Shown: positions 1 through 7,247 of the stretch, in pieces | How positions within the stretch are numbered: the stretch's first letter is position 1 | Layout of the letters: the number at the start of each line of letters is the position of its first letter | Assembly: GCA_964245885.1 (NCBI GenBank) | Contig: CAXTOX010000155.1 | Coordinates: 1 to 8,693 of the forward strand | DNA from: CAHJWO01 sp964245885 | GTDB taxonomy: Bacteria > Verrucomicrobiota > Verrucomicrobiia > Chthoniobacterales > SZAS-18 | Direction of reading: 5' to 3' | DNA length: 8,693 nucleotides | Made by a program: the position numbers and the translations under genes | Notes under the pieces: generated by a model | Database searches by the model: none | Told to the model about the DNA's origin: nothing | What the model saw: only the letters and a program-made list of their open reading frames with translations

Positions 1-312
1 GGGTGCCACGAACCACCCGAAGATTACCACCAGGCTCACCGCGGTGTAGCCCACCAGGATCGCCCCGAGCGCCCAACGCGGCGGGGGCGCGGGCCGCCAC
101 AGCCTCAAGAGCACCTCATGATCGAGCGCGCCGTGCGGCAGGCCGAAGAACACCAGGCTGAGAACCCAGGGCACGAGCCACCAGGCATCCGGCAGCGTCC
201 CCACCCGTCCGATCAGCCCTCCCGCCAGCGCCCCGAGGAACGCGGCCCACGGCCAGAGTGTCTCCCGGCTTTTCATCGTGCGATAGAACTCCGACAAATC
301 ACCCTGCACCAT
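1..312 (-). CDS. blh: Brp/Blh-type beta-carotene 15,15'-dioxygenase, N-terminal part (cut by window edge)
   Basis: This is the first 104 residues of a very hydrophobic membrane protein that runs off the left edge. The key signature is FFGLPHGALDHEVLLRL at about residues 55-71. A Gly-(Leu/Ile)-Pro-His-Gly-Ala-x-Asp-His stretch at the end of a membrane helix is the hallmark of the Brp/Blh family, and its first His is an expected iron ligand. Family members cleave beta-carotene into two retinals in the membrane, usually to supply a rhodopsin. Hydrophobic segments lie at about residues 20-36, 44-60 and 80-102. The start is uncertain: ATG at 312 is used here, but an in-frame ATG at 336 would add eight residues. 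Neither has a well-spaced ribosome binding site. The gene follows the LprI-like gene by 60-84 nt on the same strand, so co-transcription is likely. Family assignment rests on this one motif plus hydrophobicity. The later histidines are outside the window. Confidence 0.8.
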   Translation of the reverse strand, partial: MVQGDLSEFYRTMKSRETLWPWAAFLGALAGGLIGRVGTLPDAWWLVPWVLSLVFFGLPHGALDHEVLLRLWRPAPPPRWALGAILVGYTAVSLVVIFGWFVAP

Positions 313-346
313 AACGGAGGTTCCGGCGGCAGGCATCTCCGCAGAG

Positions 347-373
347 GGACGGGTACCGTCCGCCGCGCCGGCG
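347..373. repeat. two adjacent short inverted repeats between genes
   Basis: GGACGG-GTA-CCGTCC (347-361) is a perfect 6-bp inverted repeat with a 3-nt loop. CGCCG-CGC-CGGCG (361-373) is a 5-bp repeat with a 3-nt loop. Both sit in the short spacer between the LprI-like gene and the dioxygenase start. They could form small GC hairpins in the message, or be an operator. No T-run follows on either strand, so a classic intrinsic terminator is not supported. Confidence 0.35.
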
Positions 374-396
374 GGGTCGCGCCCGTCTTCCAAGCT

Positions 397-2253
397 TCAC
401 CGCCAGCGCAAAAGCTCTTCGGTGCGGCGTTCGAGCATCTCGGCGCGGCGCGGATCGGTCTTCGGCACGGGGTCGAGCCGTCTGAGAAATTGCATCTCGT
501 CCGCCTTGAGAGCAGCCTTGCCACGTTCGTCGAGTCGGCTGCGGATCTGGCCGTAAACGACGTTCAACCTCCGGTCTGCCGCCTCCAGGCGTTGGGCCGT
601 GTTCATCGCGGCGGGCCGCGGCGGCGGCGGGTTGGTGGTGACGGGGGACGGCGCGGGGTCGTCCGCCACGGCGAAATCCGCGCAGGTGATCGTCCCGTCG
701 GCGGCGAGGATCGCCTGCATCGTGGCGTCGACGTTCGACTCGGGCGGCCGGTCGGGCATGGCCTTCGGGTTCGAGGTCAGCGTGACCTCGAACCGCACGG
801 GGAAACGGAAACGGGAGCCGGGCAGGTTGTTCACGTCGATCACAAAGCCTTCCGAAAGGTCGTTCGCTCCGCCGTTCTGCGCGCGGGCCGCGGCGTACTT
901 GCGCGGCACGGCGTCCCGGGTACGCCGGAGGATTTCGGCGACGACCGCCTTGTAAACGTTCACCTGCGAATCCACCTCCGCGTCCCTGACCCGCACCAGG
1001 ACAAAGGCCCACGGGTTCCACTTCCCGCTGAGTTCCCAGAGGAACGCAGACCCGTCGGCGGACCACGCCGCGTGCAGGCTGCGGTGCATGCTGACCCGGT
1101 GGTGGCCGGGCACCACGTCTTCAGGCCACACGCCGCCCTCGAACGTGGTCAGCACCCGCCCGGTGGCAAGTTCGATGAGTTGGTTGTGCGCCGTGTCGCT
1201 GTCGTGGTCGAAGTCCGGCCCCAGCACCCCGAAGCGGCCGTCCGGCGAAACCGTGCTCGGCGTGACGGCAGACCCAGCCGGGACCGCGTACCGCGCGGCG
1301 GTGCGCGGGGCGTTCGGCGGTTCGGCTGGTGCCGCCGCCAGGACGGCGGGGGCGCGAGCCGGCGTCTGCGCCTGCGCGGTGCGCTGCGACTCCGCCGTTT
1401 TCTCGGACTCGACCCCTTCGACGTAAGCCTGCACGCCGGCGACCAGATCGCCCATGCGCTGCCGACCCTCTTCCGTGTCGAGGAAAACCGGGTCGGCGGG
1501 GTGCAGATCGCTTTTTAACGTGCCGGTAAAAGCATCCGACGGCGATAAGGCGGAGTTCGTTTCCTGCCGGAAACGCCACTCGCTTCCCACGCGCTCCGCC
1601 TGGAAGTCGTAGTGGAACGCCGCCGCTTTGCCGGCAGGCGACCTCGCTTTCAGGAACGTCACCCCGGAGAACTCGGGTGCGGCCGGCATCGTGCCGCCGG
1701 GCCAGCGGAGCAGCCGGGCCTGGCTGCGGGCGGCGGCGAGCTGGTCCAGCGGCGCGCCCGCTTCGGTCAGGGCATCTCGCGCGGACGAAGGGGAATACAA
1801 GGCCTCGCGCAACGTCGCCGTGCCCGTCAGGCTCACGTTGGCGAGGCCGGTCCCGGCGCGGAGGATTTCCGCCTTGTCGATCATGAAGTCCGCCACCGGT
1901 CCGAAAGACCAGCGGCCTGGCAGATGTTCCCTGCCGACGGCCCGTGCCCATTCGGCGGTCGGCCGGCCGTGGAACGTTTCCGTCCACCAGCCCGGCAGCC
2001 AGAGCCACGCGGCGAGCGCCGCCGCGGCTCCGCCCAACGCGTAGAGATGCCAGCGGCGCAGCGCGGGCAGCTTGAGCGGCGCGCGCTCGGGCGCGGCCGG
2101 CATCGTGGGCGGCGGCGGCGGCGGGAGCATCCCGGCCTCCCGCCGTGCGGACGACGCGGACGCGAGCAACGGCGTGGGCAGAGGCGCGGAAGGAGCCGGC
2201 GCGCGGCGCGCGGTGGCATCATCCGGCGGCGGCGGCAGGGATTTCCAGGCCAT
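397..2253 (-). CDS. membrane-anchored protein with C-terminal LprI/DUF1311-like domain
   Basis: This 618-residue protein has no overall family I recognise. Residues 1-66 are proline- and alanine-rich with two poly-Pro runs (7-10, 44-49). A single transmembrane helix follows at about 69-89 (YALGGAAAALAAWLWLPGWW), so the rest is probably extracytoplasmic. Residues 300-317 are an Ala/Pro linker. Residues 334-409 contain two WD40/TolB-like strands (TVSPDGRFGVLGPD and AAWSADGSAFLWE), which suggests a small propeller-like part. After another Pro linker (541-548), residues about 552-615 (RLEAADRRLNVVYGQIRSRL, later RRTEEL) match the LprI/DUF1311 pattern in which an ALNxxY-like helix begins a helical bundle. 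The cysteines usual in LprI are absent from this part. Such domains are known from lysozyme-inhibitor-like envelope proteins; the role here is inferred only. The gene starts 17 nt after the PH-like gene ends and has no obvious Shine-Dalgarno, which suggests coupling within one operon. Confidence 0.75.
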   Translation of the reverse strand: MAWKSLPPPPDDATARRAPAPSAPLPTPLLASASSARREAGMLPPPPPPTMPAAPERAPLKLPALRRWHLYALGGAAAALAAWLWLPGWWTETFHGRPTAEWARAVGREHLPGRWSFGPVADFMIDKAEILRAGTGLANVSLTGTATLREALYSPSSARDALTEAGAPLDQLAAARSQARLLRWPGGTMPAAPEFSGVTFLKARSPAGKAAAFHYDFQAERVGSEWRFRQETNSALSPSDAFTGTLKSDLHPADPVFLDTEEGRQRMGDLVAGVQAYVEGVESEKTAESQRTAQAQTPARAPAVLAAAPAEPPNAPRTAARYAVPAGSAVTPSTVSPDGRFGVLGPDFDHDSDTAHNQLIELATGRVLTTFEGGVWPEDVVPGHHRVSMHRSLHAAWSADGSAFLWELSGKWNPWAFVLVRVRDAEVDSQVNVYKAVVAEILRRTRDAVPRKYAAARAQNGGANDLSEGFVIDVNNLPGSRFRFPVRFEVTLTSNPKAMPDRPPESNVDATMQAILAADGTITCADFAVADDPAPSPVTTNPPPPRPAAMNTAQRLEAADRRLNVVYGQIRSRLDERGKAALKADEMQFLRRLDPVPKTDPRRAEMLERRTEELLRWR

Positions 2254-2270
2254 GTGACGTGCGCGAAAAC

Positions 2271-2972
2271 TCAGGCGTGGATCGGCGCGCGGCTGTTCTC
2301 GATCAACGTCTGGAGCAGCAGACAGATGTAGCCGGCCTGGACTTCGGAGACCTCCCGGCCTTCGATGAACGACCGCTTGAACTCAATGCCGTTGAAGTGG
2401 TTGCTGTGCTCACGGAAACCGAGCCGCAGCTTCCGGTTGTAGATGTAGAACAGTACGCCGGCGATGGCCCCCGCCAGCAGTCCCGCCAACAGGCTCGGCA
2501 GCGAACTCCCGGAATCGTACCCGTACCGCGCGTGCGAACTGCTGATCTCGCCCAGCAGGTTGGAAATCACCGTCTCGGTGACCGCGAACAGGATCAGCGC
2601 ACTTCTCCAGGGTTTGTGGTAGCCGTACTCCGTGGAGCTGATGCTGGAGAGCGGGATCATCGTCTTTTCCTTGCCGGACAGCGAGCTTTGCTCGAACTCG
2701 ATGCGTCCTTCCATGACCGCGAGGGCCACGTCGGCGTCCAGCGACAGGGTGGTCAACAGCCAGGCCACGATCCCTGTCTTCCGGCCGCGGATGAAGATGA
2801 ACCGGCCCGCCTCGTCCGGTTCGTTGCCCGCGTGCCACTGCTGAACCACGAGGGATGACCAGCCGCCGAAGGTCTTTTTGCGCCCTCCGCGCACGAGAGC
2901 GCCGAGGACCAGCAGCCAGGGGGCGAAACCGAAGAGCAGGGCGACAGGAGACATGAAGCTGAACAGCGGCAT
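2271..2972 (-). CDS. membrane protein with split PH-like domain
   Basis: This 233-residue protein has three likely transmembrane helices, at about 6-27, 122-140 and 159-177. Between the first two, residues 80-118 read as a run of beta strands (VMEGRIEFEQSSLSGKEKTM, then IPLSSISSTEYGY). This has the typical look of a bacterial PH domain, with the I-x-x-I-S-S-x-E-Y turn. After the membrane hairpin the strand pattern resumes (KLRLGFREHSNHF, IEFKRSF) and ends in an amphipathic helix (residues 207-226). I read this as one PH-like domain interrupted by a TM hairpin. That arrangement is inferred from pattern, not from an alignment. The function is unknown; bacterial PH domains usually mediate protein-protein or membrane contacts. 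The gene heads a three-gene group on the minus strand and lies downstream of a candidate promoter. The start ATG at 2972 has no clear ribosome binding site; Met7 is an alternative. Confidence 0.7.
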   Translation of the reverse strand: MPLFSFMSPVALLFGFAPWLLVLGALVRGGRKKTFGGWSSLVVQQWHAGNEPDEAGRFIFIRGRKTGIVAWLLTTLSLDADVALAVMEGRIEFEQSSLSGKEKTMIPLSSISSTEYGYHKPWRSALILFAVTETVISNLLGEISSSHARYGYDSGSSLPSLLAGLLAGAIAGVLFYIYNRKLRLGFREHSNHFNGIEFKRSFIEGREVSEVQAGYICLLLQTLIENSRAPIHA

Positions 2973-3040
2973 AGGATGATCGTGGCGTTGCCCCTGCGGG
3001 CAGGAGTAGCGTGGGTGACCCGAAAAACGGGGCGGCGTGG

Positions 3041-3069
3041 ATTCAACCCAGCGCCAGCCTGACGGTCAA
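3041..3069 (-). promoter_or_regulatory. candidate sigma-70 promoter for the PH-like / LprI-like / dioxygenase group
   Basis: On the minus strand, TTGACC (3069-3064, five of six matches to the -35 consensus) is separated by exactly 17 nt from TTGAAT (3046-3041, four of six matches to the -10). It lies about 70 nt upstream of the start at 2972, in the only sizeable non-coding stretch on that strand. Sequence match only. Confidence 0.45.
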
Positions 3070-3129
3070 GGGTTAAATCCCGCAAACGATGCAGAATCAG
3101 CAGCTTCGCCATTTTTCATGACGACCTTG

Positions 3130-3437
3130 TCAGGTTTTGTTGTACCGGCATGCCCCGCCAGGGCAAGGCCGTGATGGCTCAGTCCTTCGAACACGCTGGG
3201 AGCGGTCAGTCGTCAACCGACGGGTAGGGACGGCCATGTCCACGTCGTTGGTCGACTTGTCCGGCGGCAGTTCCCCGTTGGCGTGCCCATCGGTCACCGT
3301 CAGCGTGTGCGCCTCTCGGTTGACCGAGACGAGATGCACCTCCGTGCCGGGCAGATGGTCTCGGCGGGGTGGCCGTCGGGCGTGAGCAGACAGAAGTCGA
3401 GTGGCATGACTTCGGGGTGCGTGTAGCCGCCTGACAC
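3130..3437 (-). pseudogene. short frameshifted reading frame, SH3-like pattern
   Basis: Directly after the ATPase stop, a GTG at 3437 (preceded by AAGGTGG) or an ATG at 3407 opens a frame reading MPLDFCLLTPDGHPAETIC. It then loses sense and stops at 3300-3302. A second frame takes over at once with LPGTEVHLVSVNREAHTLTV, continues to AVPTRRLTTD, and ends at 3130. Both halves have strongly GC-biased third positions and read as one protein of about 102 residues if one base is restored in the CCCGG run near 3347-3351. The strand pattern with 'PGTEVHLVSVN' and 'TVTDG' resembles a small SH3-like barrel, an inference from shape only. The frameshift may be a real mutation or a base-calling or assembly error. 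The gene would be the last member of the ATPase group. Confidence 0.45.
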
Positions 3438-3443
3438 CGATCT

Positions 3444-5393
3444 CTAACCACCTTCCCCCGCCCCGTCCATCGGCGCTTCGATCCGCTGCCAGAAGGGCTC
3501 CAGTTCCTTCACCAGAAAATCCAGCACGTCTTCCGCCGCGAACGGCAGATCGCCCGCCACCGCGTCCAGATACAACCCGCGCGCGGCGTACAGCTCCGCC
3601 GTCGAACCGGCGTCCAGTTCGATCAGGTCCAAGAAACTTCCCTTCGCCGCGTTCATCTCTGCCGCCACGGCCCATCTCACCCCCGGGATCGGCACCTGCT
3701 CGGCCGTGCGGAACAACACTGCCTTCCCCATCATCGTCCCGGCCCGGTCCACCGGCGGCGACACGCAGCACGCCCGCGCTTCGTTGAGGATCGCGCGCCA
3801 TCGCTTCCAGTTGTCGCCCGCCTCGAACCCGACAAACACTTTTCGCCCTTCGCCCGGCGGCGTCCACATCACCGGCAACAGGTCGTCGCGCACGCTCTTC
3901 GTGTTGGTCGAAACCTTCCAGCCCGGCCGGTCGCGCGCCACGTCCTCCACCAGCCAGCGGAACACGTCCGGGTTGAACAGCAGCCGCCGGGGTTTGCGCG
4001 CGAGGTCGTCCGCGTAGCGATCCAGCAGCCCGGCCAGCGTCGGGCTGGACGCGACCCTTTTCTGGGCCACCGCGCGGTCCTGCGCGTTCCACCACGTTCC
4101 GGTTTCCTCCCACCGCATGCTGCAAAGCTGGAGGAACTGACGCGTGCCCATGCGGTTGCGTTCGGTGGGCAGCTTGCCTCCCAGCCAGCCGTTCAGGAAC
4201 GCCCCGACCTGTTCGGGCGGCACTTCCCACGCCTTGCAGCGCATCCGCACGAGTTCTTCCGCCTGCACGCGGTTGAGTCCCTCCAGCGGCAGCGGCACGA
4301 AGCGGTCTTTGTCCGCCGTTTCCATGTGTTTGGCAACGGTCTCCTCCCAGGGCTGCTGGTTGGCGGTGACGACCATCATCTGGTTGGGGGCAAGGAGGTG
4401 AATCTGCGCCACCACCGTGCCGAAACACCGCGCCAACCCGGGCGCGTGTCCGTAGGCCTCGGTCTGGTCGAAGCAAAAGATGAACGGCCGGTAGAACGCC
4501 GCCAATTGACAGAAATCCATCAAGCGCCGCCAGCAAAGCTCGTTGATCTGGTCCGGCGTGTCCGCGGGCGTGATCTCGCCGACGCGCAGGCCGAGCGCCT
4601 TCGCCTCGTCCGGTTCCAGCGCCTGCCCCTGGAACNNNNNNNNNNGCCCGCGCCTCGTCGTCCGGGCGCGACGCGGCGTAGCGGAACAACACCCGCAGCC
4701 AGCCCGGCGATTGCATTTGCAGCCCGGCGCGGCGCAACTCGGATTCCATCTCGCGGTGGAAATGCTCGAACACCACGCGCATCCAACCCGCCCAGGGATG
4801 TTCGGCGTCCGCGAGCGAAAACGCCTCCACGGGATTGTTGCGCAGCCAGGCGGCGGCCCCGGCCGGCTCGGGATGTTCGACGCGGCCGGTCTCGATCAAC
4901 CCGGCGATGAGGTGGGCCAGCACGCCGTGCGCGAAGGCGTCGAGCTGCGTGGGCGGTTCCCCGCCGGCGGGGAAGTCCGCGCGCTCGGGGAAGGTGAGTT
5001 CCTGCACGGTGCGCAGCAGGACGGATTGCCAGCACAGGCTCACGCTCTGGAAAGGCGTGACGTAGATCAGCGTCGCGCGTCCCTCCAGCGCGCCGAACAA
5101 CCGGCCGATGAGGTGTGACTTCCCGTAACCGGGTTGGGGCGAAACGACGAGTTGGGCGGGTTCGCCCANNNNNNNNNNATGGTCCGGCGCACGGCCGTCG
5201 GCGTCTTGCCGCCGGCGGCGTCGGGGTGCAGGCGCTTGAACTGCGCGAGCAGCTTGCCCAAGGCGTGATCGTTCAACCCCGCGACGGAGTTGTGCGGCTG
5301 GCGGGGTTCCCGGAAGACCCAGTCGGCGAACGGGTTGATGGTGGAGTCGGTCACGGTGGCGGCAGCAGACGGGGCCGGCGGCGTTGGGAGCAT
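3444..5393 (-). CDS. STAND/AAA-like P-loop ATPase (interrupted by two assembly gaps)
   Basis: Three frame segments, separated by N gaps, make one protein of about 640-650 residues. Segment 1 (71 residues) holds an N-terminal NPFADW motif. Segment 2 opens with a Walker A (SPQPGYGKSHLIGRL, nt about 5100-5142). Segment 3 carries a Walker B-like FIFCFDQTE (4458-4484) and then a sensor-like VVTANQQPWEE. The D-Q-x-E form of Walker B is typical of some STAND NTPases, which act as ATP-driven switches in signalling and in defence against phage or plasmids. The C-terminal third contains KVFVGFEAGDNWKRW and AVLFRTAEQVPIPG; I cannot name this domain. No membrane segment is visible, so a cytoplasmic location is expected. 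ATG at 5393 lies 27 nt after the winged-helix stop and has a weak GGCGAG upstream. Segments join in frame only if the gaps are not 10 nt. Confidence is high that this is one ATPase gene and moderate for STAND placement; the biological role is unknown. Confidence 0.8.
4636..4645. other. assembly gap (10 N) inside the ATPase gene
   Basis: Ten Ns separate ASRPDDEAR from FQGQALEPDEAKAL of the same protein. As drawn, the frame breaks. Coding continuity requires a missing length divisible by 3, so 10 is a placeholder. Confidence 0.95.
5169..5178. other. assembly gap (10 N) just before Walker A of the ATPase
   Basis: Ten Ns fall between GGKTPTAVRRT and GEPAQLVVSPQPGYGKS. The correct downstream frame begins at 5166. 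Continuity therefore requires a missing length of 2 modulo 3, not 10. Confidence 0.95.
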
Positions 5394-5420
5394 TGCGCGT
5401 GCTCGCCGTCCGGCGTTTCG

Positions 5421-6352
5421 TCAGTCGTCCAACCTTACCAACAAATATTTCTCCCCATCAAGCTCGACGGCGGCGGCGCGGGCCGTTTCGTCCGCCAGCG
5501 ACCAATCGCCCAGGCTCAGCGTCGCGCGCCCCTCGCGCCACAACGCGACCAGCCGGTTGGCCAGGGTTGGCGCGCGGTCCCCGACGGCACGGTGCAGACC
5601 GGCGATTTTCACGTCGGGGAAACCGCCCGACTCACGCACGAGCCGGGTGTAGGCGAAGAACAGCGCGGCGTCCAGGTCATCGTCCTTCTCGGCCGGGACC
5701 GGGTCGGGAACCGGCACGGCGGACGGGGCTGCGGCCACCTCGTGCTCCAGCCACACCCGCAAAGGCCCCGCGAACGCCAGAAACGTGTTCTTCCCCTGGC
5801 GCAGCGGCACGACCTGACGCTGCGCCCGCAGGCGGGCGAGCGCGTCTCCGAGCAGGGAGCGTTCGTGCGCGGGCAGTTTGCGGCCGAGTTCCGCCTCTTT
5901 CCACAGGGTCGGCGGCGTGTTCCGCACTCCGGGAGCGAAAGCCCCCAGCGCCAGCAGCCGCGCGGCGACCGTCGCCGCCGTCGGGACGTGTTCCGCCAGG
6001 AAATATCGGGCCGCCGCGNNNNNNNNNNGACCAGCCCGACGATCGCCCGGGCCAGGGTGGTCTTGCCCGAGCCCGTCTCGCCGACGATGCCGACGATCTC
6101 GCCGGGGCGCACCTCGAAGCTGGCGTGCGACAGGGCCGCGCCGGTGCCGAGCGCGGCGGCGCGTCCGTCGATGACCAGCGAGGCCAGCGCCTCACGCCGG
6201 ACGGCGGCCGCGGGCGTCTTGCCGCTCAGGCGCAAGGCGGTGGGTTTGACGCCGTCCGGTCCGGCGCGGCGCAGGGTTTCGAGCAACGCCGCCGCGGTTT
6301 CTTCCGCGTCGGGAACCGCCCGCTTACTCGCCGCGGCGCGGGTCGTTTTCAC
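5421..6352 (-). CDS. multi-winged-helix protein (interrupted by gap and a foreign-looking segment)
   Basis: The gene starts with GTG at 6352, overlapping the DUF2127 stop by 4 nt (GTGA), which implies translational coupling. Residues about 18-70 look like a winged helix (ALLETLRRAG, then TPAAAVRREALASLVIDGRA). After the N gap, 198 residues continue in the frame RYFLAEHVPTAATVAARLL. They include a second possible winged helix (LLGDALARLRAQRQVVPL) and a third near the C-terminus (LDAALFFAYTRLV, then LANRLVALWREGRATLSL). Three such modules suggest DNA binding or a protein-docking scaffold. The 114 nt just before the gap encode an ABC-ATPase Walker A instead and probably do not belong (see separate entry). 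Without them the wing 'AALGTG' runs naturally into 'ARYFLAEH'. The ATPase gene follows 27 nt downstream, so the pair probably works together. I do not recognise a named family. As drawn, the length is not a multiple of 3, which fits the gap size being wrong. Confidence 0.65.
6019..6028. other. assembly gap (10 N) inside the winged-helix gene
   Basis: Ten Ns separate the ABC-like segment from the ARYFLAEH frame. If the gene is continuous, the missing length must be 2 modulo 3. Confidence 0.95.
6029..6142 (-). other. ABC-transporter ATPase Walker A fragment, suspected chimeric contig end
   Basis: In frame with the winged-helix start, this stretch reads ASFEVRPGEIVGIVGETGSG followed by KTTLARAIVGLV. 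That is a canonical strand plus Walker A of an oligopeptide/dipeptide-type ABC transporter ATPase. It ends exactly at the N gap and nothing ABC-like (Q-loop, LSGGQ, Walker B) follows on the other side. Every one of its roughly 38 codons ends in G or C. The 60-odd codons before it include about ten ending in A or T. The simplest reading is about 114 nt from another, probably even higher-GC, genome joined to the contig end. A real domain insertion is less likely but not excluded. The left border (near 6142) is approximate. Confidence 0.6.
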
Positions 6353-7011
6353 GGCGCGACCCCGACGTTGGCACCGGTTCTCTCCGCCGCCACCGGCGCG
6401 GCGGCTTCCTGCTGCCGTTCGAGTTCCACGCGCTGCCGGTGGGAGCGCCGCAGGTGCCAGACGAGGAACCAGACGATGCCCACGTTCGCCAAAAATATCC
6501 CGAGCTTCAGCAAAAACATCTGGTTAAAGACAAACTCAGCCCGCTGTCCCTGCGGAATGTGTTCCAGCAGGTCGTCGCGTCCCGGGTGAGCCGTGCGGTG
6601 AAAAAGCTCATAAACTTCGTACGGAATGGCGAGGCTGCTCGCGATCACGGTGAAATACTCCGCCCACTTCTTGCGCAGCATCAGGCCGACGCCCTCGATG
6701 CCGTGCAGGATGGCGTACGCCGCCGCCAGCGCGCCGAACACCCGCTTTTGCGGGTCCTCGATGACGTTGGCTTTGACCAGCAGCGATTTGACGAACGCCT
6801 GGTCACCGTTGATCCGCATGGCGTGCAGCAGTTTGCCCAGCTCGACGCCGGTGTCCTTGTGGAGCATCCGCAGGAGGCCGAACGCCGCCGCGAGGAACAG
6901 CAGCGCCTTGAACATCTCGAAGATGCCGACGAGGAACATCGCGCGGCTGTTCGTTTGCTTGTGCGCCATGGCCGGCGCGGGCACGGCGACGGCGGCGGAG
7001 GTGGGTTCCAT
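6349..7011 (-). CDS. DUF2127 family membrane protein
   Basis: This 220-residue protein has four hydrophobic helices, at about 25-48, 91-112, 118-137 and 165-187, the usual topology and core length for DUF2127. Family features are visible in order: a first helix with a Lys near FKALLFL, a YAILHGIEGVGLMLRKKWAE block, then SSLAIPYEVYELFHRT, and a last helix LLKLGIFLANVGIVWFLV. The N-terminal 20 residues are Ala/Pro-rich, and the C-terminal tail is charged then Ala-rich. No biochemical function is established for this family. The gene leads the minus-strand group with the winged-helix protein and ATPase, and overlaps the former by 4 nt. The start ATG at 7011 has no clear Shine-Dalgarno; Met15 is a possible later start. 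Confidence 0.8.
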   Translation of the reverse strand: MEPTSAAVAVPAPAMAHKQTNSRAMFLVGIFEMFKALLFLAAAFGLLRMLHKDTGVELGKLLHAMRINGDQAFVKSLLVKANVIEDPQKRVFGALAAAYAILHGIEGVGLMLRKKWAEYFTVIASSLAIPYEVYELFHRTAHPGRDDLLEHIPQGQRAEFVFNQMFLLKLGIFLANVGIVWFLVWHLRRSHRQRVELERQQEAAAPVAAERTGANVGVAP

Positions 7012-7247
7012 AGAAAAGGGTTCAGGAGCGGGAAACGGGCCAGCGCGGGCCAGCGATCGCGAAACGCACGCCGCGCTCCCGGTTTGCGGCGCACGGCGGG
7101 TCTCACCGGTGGATGGTCGTCTTTTGCATGAGGCGCTTGGCGTTTCTCGACGACAGGCAGCATGCCATTCCCGCGCCCAAACGCCAAGCGGATTGGCGGT
7201 GACAAATTACTTGCAAAGCGTGGGCCGTGCCGGAGAGGTAGGACCTT
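7012..7247. other. divergent intergenic region between DUF2127 gene and lemA
   Basis: These 236 nt separate two divergent genes and should hold promoters for both directions. Visible structure includes a perfect 10-bp tandem repeat CGGGCCAGCG (7036-7045 and 7046-7055), an overlapping palindrome GCGATCGC (7053-7060), and a 12-bp inverted repeat listed separately. I could not identify a convincing -35/-10 pair on either strand. No RNA gene was recognised. Confidence 0.6.
7134..7190. repeat. 12-bp perfect inverted repeat, possible operator
   Basis: CGCTTGGCGTTT (7134-7145) and its exact complement AAACGCCAAGCG (7179-7190) flank a 33-nt spacer. The arms are about 45 bp apart centre to centre, roughly four helical turns. 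The right arm ends 57 nt before the lemA start. The arrangement fits either a looped regulator site controlling the divergent genes or a long-loop hairpin. Nothing identifies a binding protein. Confidence 0.5.

Noticed and set aside
118..1518. Long plus-strand open frame across the left part of the window
   Set aside because: Arg/Gly/Pro-rich and featureless. It is the shadow of the minus-strand LprI-like and dioxygenase genes, which show domain motifs, a TM helix and proper codon bias.
3121..3139. Possible terminator ACCT-TGTC-AGGT-TTTGTT
   Set aside because: The stem is only 4 bp, and the T-run lies on the plus strand, where no gene ends. Too weak.
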